A stretch of DNA of 64,000 bases from Fulvimarina uroteuthidis (GTDB lineage: Bacteria; Pseudomonadota; Alphaproteobacteria; Rhizobiales; Rhizobiaceae): contig NZ_JAXLPB010000005.1 in NCBI RefSeq assembly GCF_034321785.1, positions 62,001 to 126,000 on the forward strand, read 5' to 3'. How positions within the stretch are numbered: the stretch's first letter is position 1; every line of letters begins with the position of its first letter. The translations under genes were made by a program, and so were the position numbers. This document shows, one piece after another, positions 25,419 through 34,946 of this stretch. Under the pieces are notes generated by a model. That model was not told the origin of the DNA and did not search any database. It was given only the letters and a program-made list of their open reading frames with translations.

Positions 25419-26693
25419 ATGGGCCGGGAGACGAACGGAACGCCCGACGCGCCCCTGCTTCTCGAGGCCGATCCCGACGGGCGGCTCGCCGACAATATCG
25501 CTTATTTCGCGCGGGCCCTGCGTCGAGCCGGCCTGAAGCTCGGTCCTTCGGCCACCCTGGACGCGATCGCGGCCGCGAAGGCGTGCGGCTTTGCTTCGCG
25601 CGAGGATTTCTACTGGACGCTCCACGCGACCCTCGTCACGCGGCGCGAAGACAGCGCCGTGTTCGACGAGGCCTTCCGGCTGTTCTGGCGTTCGCGCGAA
25701 CTGATCGAGAAGATGATCGCCATGTTCTCGCCCAAGGCGCCGCCGCGTCAGTCCGACCGCCAAAAGCCGAGGGCCGGCGCGCAGCGCGCGGCCGATTCCC
25801 TGTTTGAAGGACAGGACGAGCGGACGACGCAGCAGGACAAGCCCGAACTGGAGATCGATGCCTCGATGACGTTCTCGGGCAACGAGGTTCTGCGCGACAT
25901 GGACTTCGCGCAGATGTCGGCGGCCGAACTTCGCTCCGCGCAAAAGGCGATTGCCGCGCTGAGATTGCCTGAGGACACGATCCGGACCCGCAGGTTCAAG
26001 CCGGACATGCGAGGCGCGACGATCGATGCGCGCGCGACCATGCGAAGCGCCATGCGCACCGGAGGCGATCTTCTCCTGCCGCGCTACCGGACGCCGCGGC
26101 GCGTGCATCCGCCGCTGATCGTGCTTGCCGATATTTCCGGGTCGATGAGCCAGTACAGTCGCATCTTTCTGCATTTCCTGCATGCGATCATGGAGCAGCG
26201 CCGACGTGTCCATGCCTTTCTGTTCGGAACCCGTCTCACCAACGTCACGCGGCAGCTGCGGCGGAAGGACCCGGACCAGGCCTTTGCCGATTGCGCCGAT
26301 CAGGTGAAGGACTGGTCGGGCGGCACGCGGATCGCCGAGGCGCTGCACCATTTCAACCGGGACTGGTCCCGCCGTGTGCTGGGGCAGGGCGCGATCGTGC
26401 TCTTGATCACCGACGGGCTGGAGCGCGACAGCGCACAGGATCTCGGCACGGAGATGCAGCGGCTGCATCTGAGCTGCAAGCGACTGATCTGGCTCAATCC
26501 CCTGCTGCGGTTCGAGGGCTTCTCCGCACGCGCGAAAGGCGTGCGAACCATGCTTGAGCACGTCGACGAATTTCGTGCCGTGCATTCGATCGATGCGATG
26601 GCCGAACTCTGTGCGGTTCTGTCGAACGCCCACCGGCCGGAGAACGATCCGAAAGCCTGGCTGCGCGCGGTACCGGCCGGCGGCACCGCCTGA
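25419..26693 (+). CDS. coxE: VWA-domain protein, CoxE-like
   Basis: A 424-residue protein with a helical N-terminal half and a C-terminal von Willebrand factor A domain. The metal-binding MIDAS begins with LADISGSMSQYSRIF (near residue 235) and continues with the Asp/Gly-rich WSGGTRIAEAL and LLITDGLER segments. CoxE proteins work with CoxD in maturing CO dehydrogenase-type molybdenum hydroxylases. It is directly downstream of coxD with no room for another promoter. Confidence 0.9.
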   Translation: MGRETNGTPDAPLLLEADPDGRLADNIAYFARALRRAGLKLGPSATLDAIAAAKACGFASREDFYWTLHATLVTRREDSAVFDEAFRLFWRSRELIEKMIAMFSPKAPPRQSDRQKPRAGAQRAADSLFEGQDERTTQQDKPELEIDASMTFSGNEVLRDMDFAQMSAAELRSAQKAIAALRLPEDTIRTRRFKPDMRGATIDARATMRSAMRTGGDLLLPRYRTPRRVHPPLIVLADISGSMSQYSRIFLHFLHAIMEQRRRVHAFLFGTRLTNVTRQLRRKDPDQAFADCADQVKDWSGGTRIAEALHHFNRDWSRRVLGQGAIVLLITDGLERDSAQDLGTEMQRLHLSCKRLIWLNPLLRFEGFSARAKGVRTMLEHVDEFRAVHSIDAMAELCAVLSNAHRPENDPKAWLRAVPAGGTA

Positions 26694-26801
26694 TTGCGGA
26701 CACGGCCGCCATTCCAAAAACGCGCGCGCGAACCTAGATGGTGCGGATGAGGGCATGCGATGCGCGCATGCCGGAACGATCGATCGAGGCGAGGTGGTGC
26801 C

Positions 26802-27164
26802 ATGAATGCCGACACGGAAATGGCCGACAGCAAGGCGCGGGCACCGGGACCTCTGGACGTTCTGCGGACGGCCGCCGATTGGGTGGGCGAGGGGCGCAGG
26901 ATCGCACTCGCGACCGTATTCGAGACCTGGGGTTCGGCGCCGCGGCCCACGGGCAGCCACCTCGTTATCGATGCCGAGGGCAATTTCGAGGGTTCCGTCT
27001 CCGGCGGGTGCGTGGAAGGAGCGGTGATCTCCGAGGCGATGGACGTGATCGGGAGCGGAAAGGCGAAGATGCTCGAGTTCGGCGTCGCCGACGAGACCGC
27101 ATGGCGCGTCGGCCTGTCCTGCGGCGGCCGGATACGCGTCTATGTCGAGCCGGTGACCGCATGA
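26802..27164 (+). CDS. XdhC/CoxI N-terminal domain protein
   Basis: A 120-residue protein consisting only of the XdhC/CoxI N-terminal domain: ALATVFETWGSAPRPTGSHL followed by GSVSGGCVEGAVISEAMDVI and LSCGGRIRVYVE. XdhC binds molybdenum cofactor and helps its sulfuration and insertion. In many bacteria both XdhC domains are on one chain; here they are two genes overlapping by four bases. The conserved Cys residues of the SGGCVEG and LSCGG loops are present. The ATG at 26802 follows GAGGCGAGGTGG. Confidence 0.88.
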   Translation: MNADTEMADSKARAPGPLDVLRTAADWVGEGRRIALATVFETWGSAPRPTGSHLVIDAEGNFEGSVSGGCVEGAVISEAMDVIGSGKAKMLEFGVADETAWRVGLSCGGRIRVYVEPVTA

Positions 27165-27877
27165 GAAAAGAAATCGTCGAAGGGATCAACGCGGCACGCG
27201 CCGAACGCCGCGCCGTCGTGACGGTCACGGAACTCGGCTCGGGCGCCCAACGGCTGGTCGCGGAATCGGACATCGGCGCCGATCCGCTGGCGGACATCAT
27301 CGAGAAGGCATTTCGATCGGGCAAGTCCGGCATGGCGGTGACGGCGAGCGGCGAGGCGTTCATCAATGTCTATCTGCCACCTGCGCGGATCGTCCTGATC
27401 GGTGCGGTCCACATCAGTCAGGCGCTCGCGCCGATGGCTCGGCTTGCCGGCTACGACGTGGAAATCATCGATCCGAGGACCGCTTTCGCCACGCCGGAGC
27501 GTTTTGTGGGCATCGATCTGAGCGCCGAATGGCCGGACAAGATTCTGAAAGAGCGGCCCCTGGATGCCTACACTGCGATCGCCCTGATCACCCATGATCC
27601 GAAGATCGACGACGGCCCGCTGATCGAAGCGCTCAATGCAGGCTGTTTCTACATCGGCGCGCTCGGCAGCCGAAAGACCCATGCGCGCCGGATCGAGCGC
27701 ATGAAGGAGGCGGGGTTCACGGACGCGATGCTCGCGAGGATCGACGCGCCGATCGGTGCCGATATCGGAGCCGCCACGCCGGGCGAGATCGCGGTCGCCA
27801 TCATGGCGGCGATCATCGAGGCGTTCCGCAAGCGAAAGATGTTCGCGGCGCGCCGCGGTGAGCAGCCGGCCTCATGA
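27161..27877 (+). CDS. XdhC Rossmann-domain protein
   Basis: A 238-residue protein. Its C-terminal two thirds are the XdhC Rossmann-like domain: PPARIVLIGAVHISQALAPMA, VEIIDPRTAFATPERF, AIALITHDPKIDD and YIGALGSRKTHARR. Its first 80 residues resemble the second half of the XdhC N-terminal domain. It presumably acts with the preceding 120-residue protein as a split XdhC pair. It overlaps both neighbours by ATGA, giving a tightly coupled three-gene set with the fusion protein downstream. Confidence 0.9.
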   Translation: MRKEIVEGINAARAERRAVVTVTELGSGAQRLVAESDIGADPLADIIEKAFRSGKSGMAVTASGEAFINVYLPPARIVLIGAVHISQALAPMARLAGYDVEIIDPRTAFATPERFVGIDLSAEWPDKILKERPLDAYTAIALITHDPKIDDGPLIEALNAGCFYIGALGSRKTHARRIERMKEAGFTDAMLARIDAPIGADIGAATPGEIAVAIMAAIIEAFRKRKMFAARRGEQPAS

Positions 27878-29502
27878 TCTTCGGGGAAATCGACGTTGAG
27901 GATGCCGAAGGCGCGATCCTCGCCCATGCGACACGGCACGGCACGATCGATCTGAAGAAGGGCGCGCGCCTCGAAGCGGGCGATGTCCGAAAATTGCGGG
28001 CCGCAGGGATCGAACGCATCGTTGCCGCCCGGCTCGACGACGGCGATGTCGGCGAGGATGCGGCCGCGCAACGCATTGCCGACGCGCTTGCCGGGCCGAA
28101 CCTTCACGTCGGCCTGGCCGCCACGGGCCGCGTCAATATCCATGCGACATGCGCCGGCATCTTCCGGCCGGATCGCGCCCTGGTCGACGCGCTCAACGGG
28201 GTCGATCCCGGCATCACGCTTGCCACCCTGCCCGACGGCGCGGCGGTCCGCGAACGCCAGATGATCGCGACCATCAAGATCATTCCGCTGGCGGTGGCCG
28301 GATCGTCGATCGAGCGGGTGCTGGCATTGCTGGCCTTGTCTGCGGCGATGTCCGTCGCGCCGTTCGCCGCGCGGAGCGTCACGCTGATCCAGACGGTGCT
28401 TCCCGCCACGTCGGTCAAGATGCTCGACAAGACCGTTCGCGTCACCAAAGAGCGTCTTGCCAAGTCGGGTTCGGAACTCGCGCACGAATTGCGGGTTCCG
28501 CACCGGGTCGATGCTCTCGCCGAAGCCATTTCCGGGGCCCGGGCGAGTGATCTCATCCTCGTGTTCGGCGCGTCGGCCGTGATCGACCGCCGGGACGTCA
28601 TTCCAAGCGCGATCGAGATGGCCGGCGGCGAGATCGACTATTTCGGCATGCCGGTCGATCCCGGCAATCTGCTGCTGCTGGGACATTTCGCCGGCCGGCC
28701 GATCATCGGAGCGCCCGGCTGCGCGCGCAGCCCGAAGGAGAACGGCTTCGACTGGGTCCTCGACCGTCTGCTCGCCGGCGAGACCGTGAACGCGGCCACG
28801 CTTCAGGGGTTCGGCGTCGGCGGTCTGCTGGCCGAAATCGAGATGCGGCCGCGGCCGCGTCAGGCATCGCAGGGGACCCGCCCGGTTGCCGTCGACATCG
28901 TCGTTCTGGCGGCCGGACGCTCGCGGCGGATGGGGGAAGGCAACAACAAGCTCCTGTCCGACATCCGTCCCGGCGTGCCGCTCGTCCGGCACGCGGTTAC
29001 CGCCGCCCTGTCGGCCTCCCGGGCATCGAAGGTCCATGTCGTCCTCGGGCATCGACGGGACGATGTCGAAGCCGCGCTCGCAGGCCTCGCCTTCGAGCCC
29101 GTGGTGAACGCCGGATATGCGGAGGGGCTGTCGAGCTCGCTCAAGGCAGGGTTCGAGGCAGCCGGTGCTGCGGACGGGATTCTGGTCCTGCTCGCCGATC
29201 AGCCGCTTGTGACCGGCGACGACCTCGATCAGCTGATCGCCGCGTTCGAACGCGATGAGGGACGCTCGATCGTCGCCGCGTGCGATGGAGACAAGCGCCG
29301 CAACCCGGTGATCATTCCGGCGCGGTTTGCCGAGGAGATCGCACGACTGGACGGCGATACGGGTGCCGCACCGCTTCTGGCCAGACTGTCCGCCCAGATC
29401 AGGATGGTGGATCTGGGAGAACGGGCAAGTTTCGATACGGATACGCCGGACCAGTTCCACAGGGCGCAGATGCGTCTTGCGGGAACGGGGCACGACGCCT
29501 GA
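27874..29502 (+). CDS. Molybdopterin-binding / molybdenum cofactor nucleotidyltransferase fusion
   Basis: A 542-residue two-domain protein. Residues 1-340 resemble a MoeA/MogA-type molybdopterin-binding region, with FGASAVIDRRDVIPSAIEMAGGEIDYFGMPVDPGNLL near 230-265. Residues 350-540 form a MobA/MocA-like nucleotidyltransferase starting IVVLAAGRSRRMGEGNNKLL (the NTP-binding loop), then VVNAGYAEGLSSSLKAG and LVLLADQPLVT. It should add CMP to the pterin cofactor for a molybdenum hydroxylase. It is the last gene of the cox-type accessory operon, overlapping the XdhC gene by four bases. Confidence 0.88.
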   Translation: MIFGEIDVEDAEGAILAHATRHGTIDLKKGARLEAGDVRKLRAAGIERIVAARLDDGDVGEDAAAQRIADALAGPNLHVGLAATGRVNIHATCAGIFRPDRALVDALNGVDPGITLATLPDGAAVRERQMIATIKIIPLAVAGSSIERVLALLALSAAMSVAPFAARSVTLIQTVLPATSVKMLDKTVRVTKERLAKSGSELAHELRVPHRVDALAEAISGARASDLILVFGASAVIDRRDVIPSAIEMAGGEIDYFGMPVDPGNLLLLGHFAGRPIIGAPGCARSPKENGFDWVLDRLLAGETVNAATLQGFGVGGLLAEIEMRPRPRQASQGTRPVAVDIVVLAAGRSRRMGEGNNKLLSDIRPGVPLVRHAVTAALSASRASKVHVVLGHRRDDVEAALAGLAFEPVVNAGYAEGLSSSLKAGFEAAGAADGILVLLADQPLVTGDDLDQLIAAFERDEGRSIVAACDGDKRRNPVIIPARFAEEIARLDGDTGAAPLLARLSAQIRMVDLGERASFDTDTPDQFHRAQMRLAGTGHDA

Positions 29503-29704
29503 CGTCTTGCTGCCGGGCGTGCCGATCGAAGATGTCCGCGCGCACCCGTCTCGGACGATCCGGCCGCAGCCTTCGTCATGCCCGCTCGTCTCGCGAAAGC
29601 GATGCACGGGTCACGACGTTGCGCTGTGACCGGATAGGGTCGCGGCCCATCTGGCGACGCAAGGGCTGCGTCGCGCAAAGGGGTCCGCCGAAGGCGCAAG
29701 CCGA

Positions 29705-30058
29705 TTACGGGCGCGCCATCTCGTCGATCAGCGCTTCGAGCGCCTTCTTGCGATCCGTCGCAAGCTTGTTGAACTTGCGCGCCATGCCGATGTCGCGGGG
29801 GCTCGGACCGATATCGCTCGGATCGTTGTCCGCCTCGTCGAAGAACCACTGGATCTCGCGGCTCAAGATATGGGCGATCTGGTGCAATCGACCGGCGGAC
29901 ACGCGGTTGGCGCCCGATTCGTACTTCTGGATCTGTTGCCAACTGATCCCCAGCTGCACCCCGAGCTTCTCCCGCGACAGGCCGGCCATCAGCCGGCCAA
30001 GCTTGATCTTTGCGCCCACGCTCTTGTCGATATGCGATGCCGCTTTGGTGTCGTACAT
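29705..30058 (-). CDS. Xre-family helix-turn-helix regulator
   Basis: A 117-residue regulator with an HTH_3 domain at about residues 12-70 (GAKIKLGRLMAGLSREKLGVQLGISWQQIQKYESGANRVSAGRLHQIAHIL). The predicted recognition helix is SWQQIQKYESG. The C-terminal tail (FDEADNDPSDIGPS onward) is polar and ends in a helical segment. This type is common in alphaproteobacteria; no ligand domain is present. It reads away from the large gene-poor stretch to its right, which holds repeats that could be its operators. Confidence 0.88.
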   Translation of the reverse strand: MYDTKAASHIDKSVGAKIKLGRLMAGLSREKLGVQLGISWQQIQKYESGANRVSAGRLHQIAHILSREIQWFFDEADNDPSDIGPSPRDIGMARKFNKLATDRKKALEALIDEMARP

Positions 30059-30936
30059 GGTTTATTCCTTTTTCTTATTACGGTCCGCACGATGGCTCGG
30101 CGTCAGCCAATCGCCCCCCTGGAACCGGCAGAGCCGCATGATCGGTATGCAGGACTTACGCTACCATAGTTAGGTGCAATAGAGTAGCACCGCTACCGCG
30201 ATCTGATGCCTGTTTAAAGTAGCCGCAGCGACATCGGAAGCTTTTGTTTAGATCATAACATTGTTTAGGATGTAATGCAGCATGGACCCTGCAACGGTGG
30301 GGGCCGCCTTCATCTCCATCGACCCGGTTTCCGGTGCCGGCTTCGCATCTCGCATCCCGCCAAGCGACCGCCCGAACCCATCGCACTGGCAGCAGTCCTG
30401 GAACCCATTGCAATATAGAGGAAATTTTCCCGTCATACGGGGGCGGCGTGCTTTCCGGCACAGCAGCTGGATTTTCCGACGCGTTGCGGAACGACCCGTG
30501 ACGAGCCGATTCCGGCGAAGATGGGACCGTCCGAAGGAGCTGTGGGCAGCCTTGGTTTTCACGCAAGGACCGATTGCCATGCGGGAAACAGCGCATGGGG
30601 AACGATCATCTGGTAACGTTCAGTTGATCAAAAGAAATGCACGCAGGGGAGACAGGCAATCGACGGCGCGTATTTCAAGCTTCCCCACACCACGAAAAAC
30701 ACAGAATCGACGTCATTCGTCGAAAAATCCCACTTTTACGTTCGATATTTGAAGTACAAATCCCTGCATTGATCTTTCCGACCTGTCCGCAAGTTAAGCC
30801 ACGGTATACTCACTGGTTTTTACGACCCGAACAACCCGGCGACAGTCGAACACCATCGCGCCGTCCCGGCGGCCCCGCGGCTTATGCCGGAATGGCCGAT
30901 CGGACCGATGAAGGGGAGCCGGTCGGAAGGCGGCCC
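30059..30936. other. Gene-poor stretch with short repeats, upstream of the Xre regulator
   Basis: About 880 bases in which I find no convincing gene; the reading frames present have arginine-rich, unstructured translations. Near the Xre start are two copies of CGCTACC (30159-30165 and 30191-30197, 32 bases apart), an inverted repeat GTAGC-N3-GCTAC (30184-30196), and TTGTTTAG twice (30244-30251 and 30261-30268, 17 bases apart), with a related TGTTTAAAG at 30211. These look like operator and promoter elements for the regulator. The right half (30630-30800) is more AT-rich and shows nothing I can name. Confidence 0.4.
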
Positions 30937-31182
30937 TCACTCGTCGCTGAGTTCCTGAGGCAAATCGCCATATCGGGCGAGGAAGACCGGTTCGTCGACC
31001 ACCTCTCCCGTTTCGTCGTCCGCCACCTGTCGAAATGCGACGACGCCGGTAAATCGTCTGGCGTCGCGTTCCGCCCGGCCGATCGCCTCGGCCTCGGACC
31101 GGCATTGCGTGGGTTGGGCGGCGACCAGCCGCCGACCCTTTTTCTCGAACGCCTGGACGATGAAATAGGTCTTCTCGGTCAT
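30937..31182 (-). CDS. Small hypothetical protein
   Basis: An 81-residue soluble protein of no recognised family. The sequence looks real: MTEKTYFIVQAFEKKGRRLVA, then an alpha-helical RSEAEAIGRAERDARR segment, then GVVAFRQVADDETGEVVDEPVFLARYGDLP. This beta-alpha-beta pattern suits a small compact fold. It stands alone between the gene-poor stretch and the tex region, and I can infer no function. Confidence 0.7.
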   Translation of the reverse strand: MTEKTYFIVQAFEKKGRRLVAAQPTQCRSEAEAIGRAERDARRFTGVVAFRQVADDETGEVVDEPVFLARYGDLPQELSDE

Positions 31183-31465
31183 TCATACGCTCGCATCGGT
31201 GGCAGGGGTCCAAACCGAGCCGCGGGGCCCGTTCGGACGGGGTTCGGCGACGAAGCGATCGGGAGGGCGCGATCGCTGTTCCGAACCCGGCTGATATCAT
31301 CACCACGTTCAAGTTTGGCGACAGAATGCAAGGCTCTCGGTTCGGGAACGGCCCGAAAGGCTTCGCCGCCGCGTTCCATCGAGGCTCGCGAATCGGCAGC
31401 CGGGCGGCGCCGGCGCCCTTCGCACAGGTGCGATCGCGCCGGCCGGGACGCGGGCGAGGGCGCTT

Positions 31466-33793
31466 TCAGCGGCGTTTCAACGCGTCGGCGAGCGCCGAAC
31501 CGAGGGCGCCGCGTTGTTCCTTTCCGCCGGCCCCGCGGCTTGCGTCGCGGGCAGGCGGCGGGTTCGAAGCCGCAGGTGGCGCACCGCGCTCGCGCGGCGC
31601 GCGTTCGGCCGGTGCCTCGCCCGCGTTCTTCTTCATGGAGAGCGCGATGCGCTTGCGCTTGGTGTCGACCTCCACGACGCGAACCATCACCACCTGGCCC
31701 GCCTTCACGACGTCGGATGGGTCCTTCACGAACGTGTCGGCGAGTTGCGATATGTGGACGAGCCCGTCCTGATGGACGCCGATATCCACGAATGCGCCGA
31801 AGGCCGTGACATTGGTGACAGTCCCCTCCAGCATCATGCCGGGTTGCAGATCGGACATTTCGTTGACGCCTTCGAGGAAGGCGGCCGTTCTGAAGGCAGG
31901 TCGGGGATCGCGTCCCGGCTTTTCGAGTTCGGCGATCACGTCGCGCACGGTCATCAGCCCGAAGCCGTCGCCGACGAAGCGCTCCGCGTCGATCGCTTTC
32001 ATCGCGGTCGGATCGCGCATCACCGAAGCGACGTCCTTGCCGACGGCGGCGACGATCTTGCGGGCCAGCGGATAGGCTTCAGGATGGACGGCCGAGGCAT
32101 CGAGCGGCTCCTTGCCATTGTTGATCCGAAGGAACCCCGCGCACTGCTCGAACGCCTTGGGGCCGAGGCGGGGAACCTTGAGAAGCGTGCGCCGGGAGGC
32201 GAAGGAACCGTCGCGGTCGCGGTGCGCGACGATCGCTTCGGCAAGCGACGGTCCAAGCCCGGCAACGCGCGAGAGCAGCGCGGTCGAAGCGGTGTTGAGA
32301 TCGACACCGACAGCGTTGACCGCATCCTCGACGACGCCGTCGAGCGCCTTGGAGAGCTTTGCCTGATCGACATCGTGCTGGTACTGGCCGACGCCGATCG
32401 CCTTCGGATCGACCTTGATGAGTTCGGCGAGCGGGTCCTGCAGGCGCCGGGCGATGGAGACCGCGCCGCGGATGGAAACGTCCACCTCGGGCATTTCCTT
32501 CGAAGCAAGTTCCGAGGCCGAATAGATCGAGGCCCCGGCCTCGCTGACGACCGCCTTCACCGGCTTCTTGCCGGGAAGGGCGGCGATGATGGAGGTGGCG
32601 AGCTGCTCGGTTTCGCGGCTCGCGGTGCCGTTGCCGATGGCGATCAATTCGACGCCGTGTTTGGCGATGAGCCTGGTGAGGGTCGCCGACGCGCCGGCGA
32701 CATCGTTGCGCGGCTGGAACGGGTAGACCGTCGCACTGTCCACATGGCGACCCGTGGCGTCGATGACGGCGACCTTGACACCGGTGCGGATGCCGGGATC
32801 GAGACCCATGGTCGCCTTGGCGCCTGCCGGGGCGGCGAGCAGAAGATCCTTGAGGTTCCGGGAAAAGACCCGGATCGCCTCGCCCTCGGCGTTCTCCCTC
32901 AAAGAGCTCATCAACTGGGTCGCCAGGTGAGGCCGGATCTTGGAGCGCCATGCCCAGCGCACGACGCCCATCAGCCACTCGTCGGCCGCGCCTCCGCCAA
33001 AGGTGCGGATGCCGGCGTGCCGGGCGACCGTCGCCTCGACCGGCTTGACCGGCGAGACATCGTCCGCATCGACCTCGATATCGACGCCGACGACACCTTC
33101 CGATTGCGCGCGCAGGAGGGCCAGCACCCGGTGGCTGGGGGCCGTGGCCCATTTCTCCTCATGGTCGAAATAGTCCGAGAATTTGGCGCCGGTCTCCTCC
33201 TTGCCCTTGACGACGCGGGCGCGCAGGACGGCCTTTGCCATCAGATAGCGGCGGATCTCGCCGATCAGGGCTGGATTGTCGGCAAGGCCTTCGGCGACGA
33301 TATCGCGCGCGCCCTCGAGCGCAGCCTTGATATCGGGAACCTCCTTGGTGACGAAGCCGGCGGCGAGCCTGTCCGGATCGACGGACCGGTCGGCGAGAAT
33401 CGTCTCGGCGAGCCGCGCAAGCCCCCGTTCGCGGGCAGCTTCGGCGCGGTTTCGACGCTTGGGCCGGTAGGGAAGGTAGATGTCTTCCAGTTCCACGCGG
33501 GTAGCCGCCTTCATGACCGCACCGGCCAGCGCGTCGGTCAGCTTGTCCTGATCGCGGATGGATTTGAGGATGGCCTGACGGCGGGACTCCAGGTCGCGCA
33601 GATAGGTCAGGCGGCTCTCGAGCGCGCGCAGTTGAACATCGTCGAGACCGCCGGTCGCCTCCTTGCGATAGCGCGCGACAAAGGGAACGGTCGCGCCTTC
33701 GTCGAGAAGGGCGACGGCGGCAGCGACCTGCTCCGGCCGGGCGCCGATGTCCTTGGCGATCGTGGTTTCGATCGACGGTCTGCTGGCGCTCAT
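31466..33793 (-). CDS. tex: Tex-family RNA-binding transcription accessory protein
   Basis: A 775-residue Tex protein, the normal length. The order is an N-terminal helical domain (VPFVARYRKEATGGLDDVQLR), a YqgF-like RNase H fold (TMGLDPGIRTGVKVAVIDATG), helix-hairpin-helix motifs (VGVDLNTASTALLSRVAGLGPSLAEAIV), and a C-terminal S1 domain (GMMLEGTVTNVTAFGAFVDIGVHQDGLVHISQLAD). After the S1 domain is an Ala/Pro/Arg/Gly-rich tail of about 50 residues that may bind RNA. Tex assists transcription and its recycling. I chose the ATG at 33793, which starts the conserved domain; earlier in-frame ATGs would add non-conserved residues. Confidence 0.95.
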   Translation of the reverse strand: MSASRPSIETTIAKDIGARPEQVAAAVALLDEGATVPFVARYRKEATGGLDDVQLRALESRLTYLRDLESRRQAILKSIRDQDKLTDALAGAVMKAATRVELEDIYLPYRPKRRNRAEAARERGLARLAETILADRSVDPDRLAAGFVTKEVPDIKAALEGARDIVAEGLADNPALIGEIRRYLMAKAVLRARVVKGKEETGAKFSDYFDHEEKWATAPSHRVLALLRAQSEGVVGVDIEVDADDVSPVKPVEATVARHAGIRTFGGGAADEWLMGVVRWAWRSKIRPHLATQLMSSLRENAEGEAIRVFSRNLKDLLLAAPAGAKATMGLDPGIRTGVKVAVIDATGRHVDSATVYPFQPRNDVAGASATLTRLIAKHGVELIAIGNGTASRETEQLATSIIAALPGKKPVKAVVSEAGASIYSASELASKEMPEVDVSIRGAVSIARRLQDPLAELIKVDPKAIGVGQYQHDVDQAKLSKALDGVVEDAVNAVGVDLNTASTALLSRVAGLGPSLAEAIVAHRDRDGSFASRRTLLKVPRLGPKAFEQCAGFLRINNGKEPLDASAVHPEAYPLARKIVAAVGKDVASVMRDPTAMKAIDAERFVGDGFGLMTVRDVIAELEKPGRDPRPAFRTAAFLEGVNEMSDLQPGMMLEGTVTNVTAFGAFVDIGVHQDGLVHISQLADTFVKDPSDVVKAGQVVMVRVVEVDTKRKRIALSMKKNAGEAPAERAPRERGAPPAASNPPPARDASRGAGGKEQRGALGSALADALKRR

Positions 33794-33955
33794 CTCGAAA
33801 GTCCCGGTCTCATTGTCTGGCATTCGTTCATACGACGACGCATCGCCCGCGGCCAGTTTGGCGGCGAACCCCCTACGGCGCGCACAGGCGGCACGACGCG
33901 GAACGGCGGCATCCGCGAAGGCGCCGCCGTCCGGTCGCATCCCGCGTCCCGCGCC

Positions 33956-34792
33956 TCAGCCGAGCCGTTCGGCGTGCCAGCGCAGATGGTCTTCCATGAA
34001 ACTCGAGATGAAGTAATAGCTGTGATCGTAGCCCGGCTGCAGGCGCAGGGTAAGGGGAATACCCGCGTCCGCGCAGGCCTTTTCCAGAAGCTGCGGCTTC
34101 AGCTGCTCGGCCAGGAAATTGTCGGCTTCGCCCTGGTCGACGAGAAGTCCGTCGACCTTCGCGCCGTCCTCGATCAGCGCGACGGCATCATGCTTGCGCC
34201 ACGCCGCCTTGTCGTCGCCGAGATAGCCGGGCAGCGCCTTGTGTCCCCATGGAACCTGGCTCGGCGCGACGATGGGCGCGAACGCCGAGACGGCCTTGAA
34301 GCGATCGGGAAAGGTCAGGCCGATCGTCAGCGCGCCATGTCCGCCCATGGAGTGGCCCATGATCGACTGGCGTTGCATGTCGGCGGGAAAACGTTCGGCA
34401 ACGAGCGCGGGAAGCGCCTGCGTCACATAGCTCCACATGCGATAGTTCTTCGCGAAAGGCGCCTCGGTCGCATCGACGTAGAAGCCGGCGCCCAGCCCGA
34501 AATCATACGCCTTCTCGGCATCGTCCGCCACGCCTTCGCCGCGCGGGCTGGTGTCGGGGGCGACGAAGATCAGGCCGAGTTCGGCGCAGAGACGGCGATA
34601 CTCGCCTTTCTCCGTGACGTTGGCATGGGTGCAGGTGAGGCCGGACAGGTACCAGACCACCGGCAGTTTCGCGCCCTCGGCATGGGGCGGCACGAACACC
34701 GAGAAGGTCATCTCCGTGCCGGTTTCCTTCGAGGCGTGCTTGTAGACGCCCTGCGTGCCGCCATGGGCGACATTGGTCGAAACGGTTTCCAT
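33956..34792 (-). CDS. fghA: S-formylglutathione hydrolase
   Basis: A 278-residue esterase-D type alpha/beta hydrolase. The nucleophile S148 lies in GHSMGGHG, and the family motifs PVVWYLSGLTCTHANVTEKGEYRR and FVAPDTSPRGEGV are present. The Asp and His of the triad lie in the C-terminal part (LVDQGEADNFL and PGYDHSYYF). It hydrolyses S-formylglutathione to formate and glutathione, the step after the class III alcohol dehydrogenase encoded 660 bases upstream on the same strand. The pair is the glutathione-dependent formaldehyde detoxification pathway. Confidence 0.96.
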   Translation of the reverse strand: METVSTNVAHGGTQGVYKHASKETGTEMTFSVFVPPHAEGAKLPVVWYLSGLTCTHANVTEKGEYRRLCAELGLIFVAPDTSPRGEGVADDAEKAYDFGLGAGFYVDATEAPFAKNYRMWSYVTQALPALVAERFPADMQRQSIMGHSMGGHGALTIGLTFPDRFKAVSAFAPIVAPSQVPWGHKALPGYLGDDKAAWRKHDAVALIEDGAKVDGLLVDQGEADNFLAEQLKPQLLEKACADAGIPLTLRLQPGYDHSYYFISSFMEDHLRWHAERLG

Positions 34793-34946
34793 TCTGCTGT
34801 CTCTCCTCCTTGAAAAAAGTGTCTGGCGAACGATCCGGCTGCTGCCGTGAACCGTGTGCGAGGGCCGCTGGCGATGACTTGGGGCCCGGCGTCCCGACGG
34901 TCCGGTTCATCGAGCGGGATAGGGCCGTACGGGGCGTTCGCCCGTG

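Noticed and set aside
30282..30752. 156-residue plus-strand frame in the gene-poor stretch
   Set aside because: Arg/Ser/Pro-rich, no hydrophobic core, no start signal; likely chance.
31514..34813. A 1099-residue plus-strand frame opposite tex and fghA
   Set aside because: Tex and S-formylglutathione hydrolase are unmistakable on the other strand; the opposite frame has biased Arg/Gly/Asp composition and no domain.
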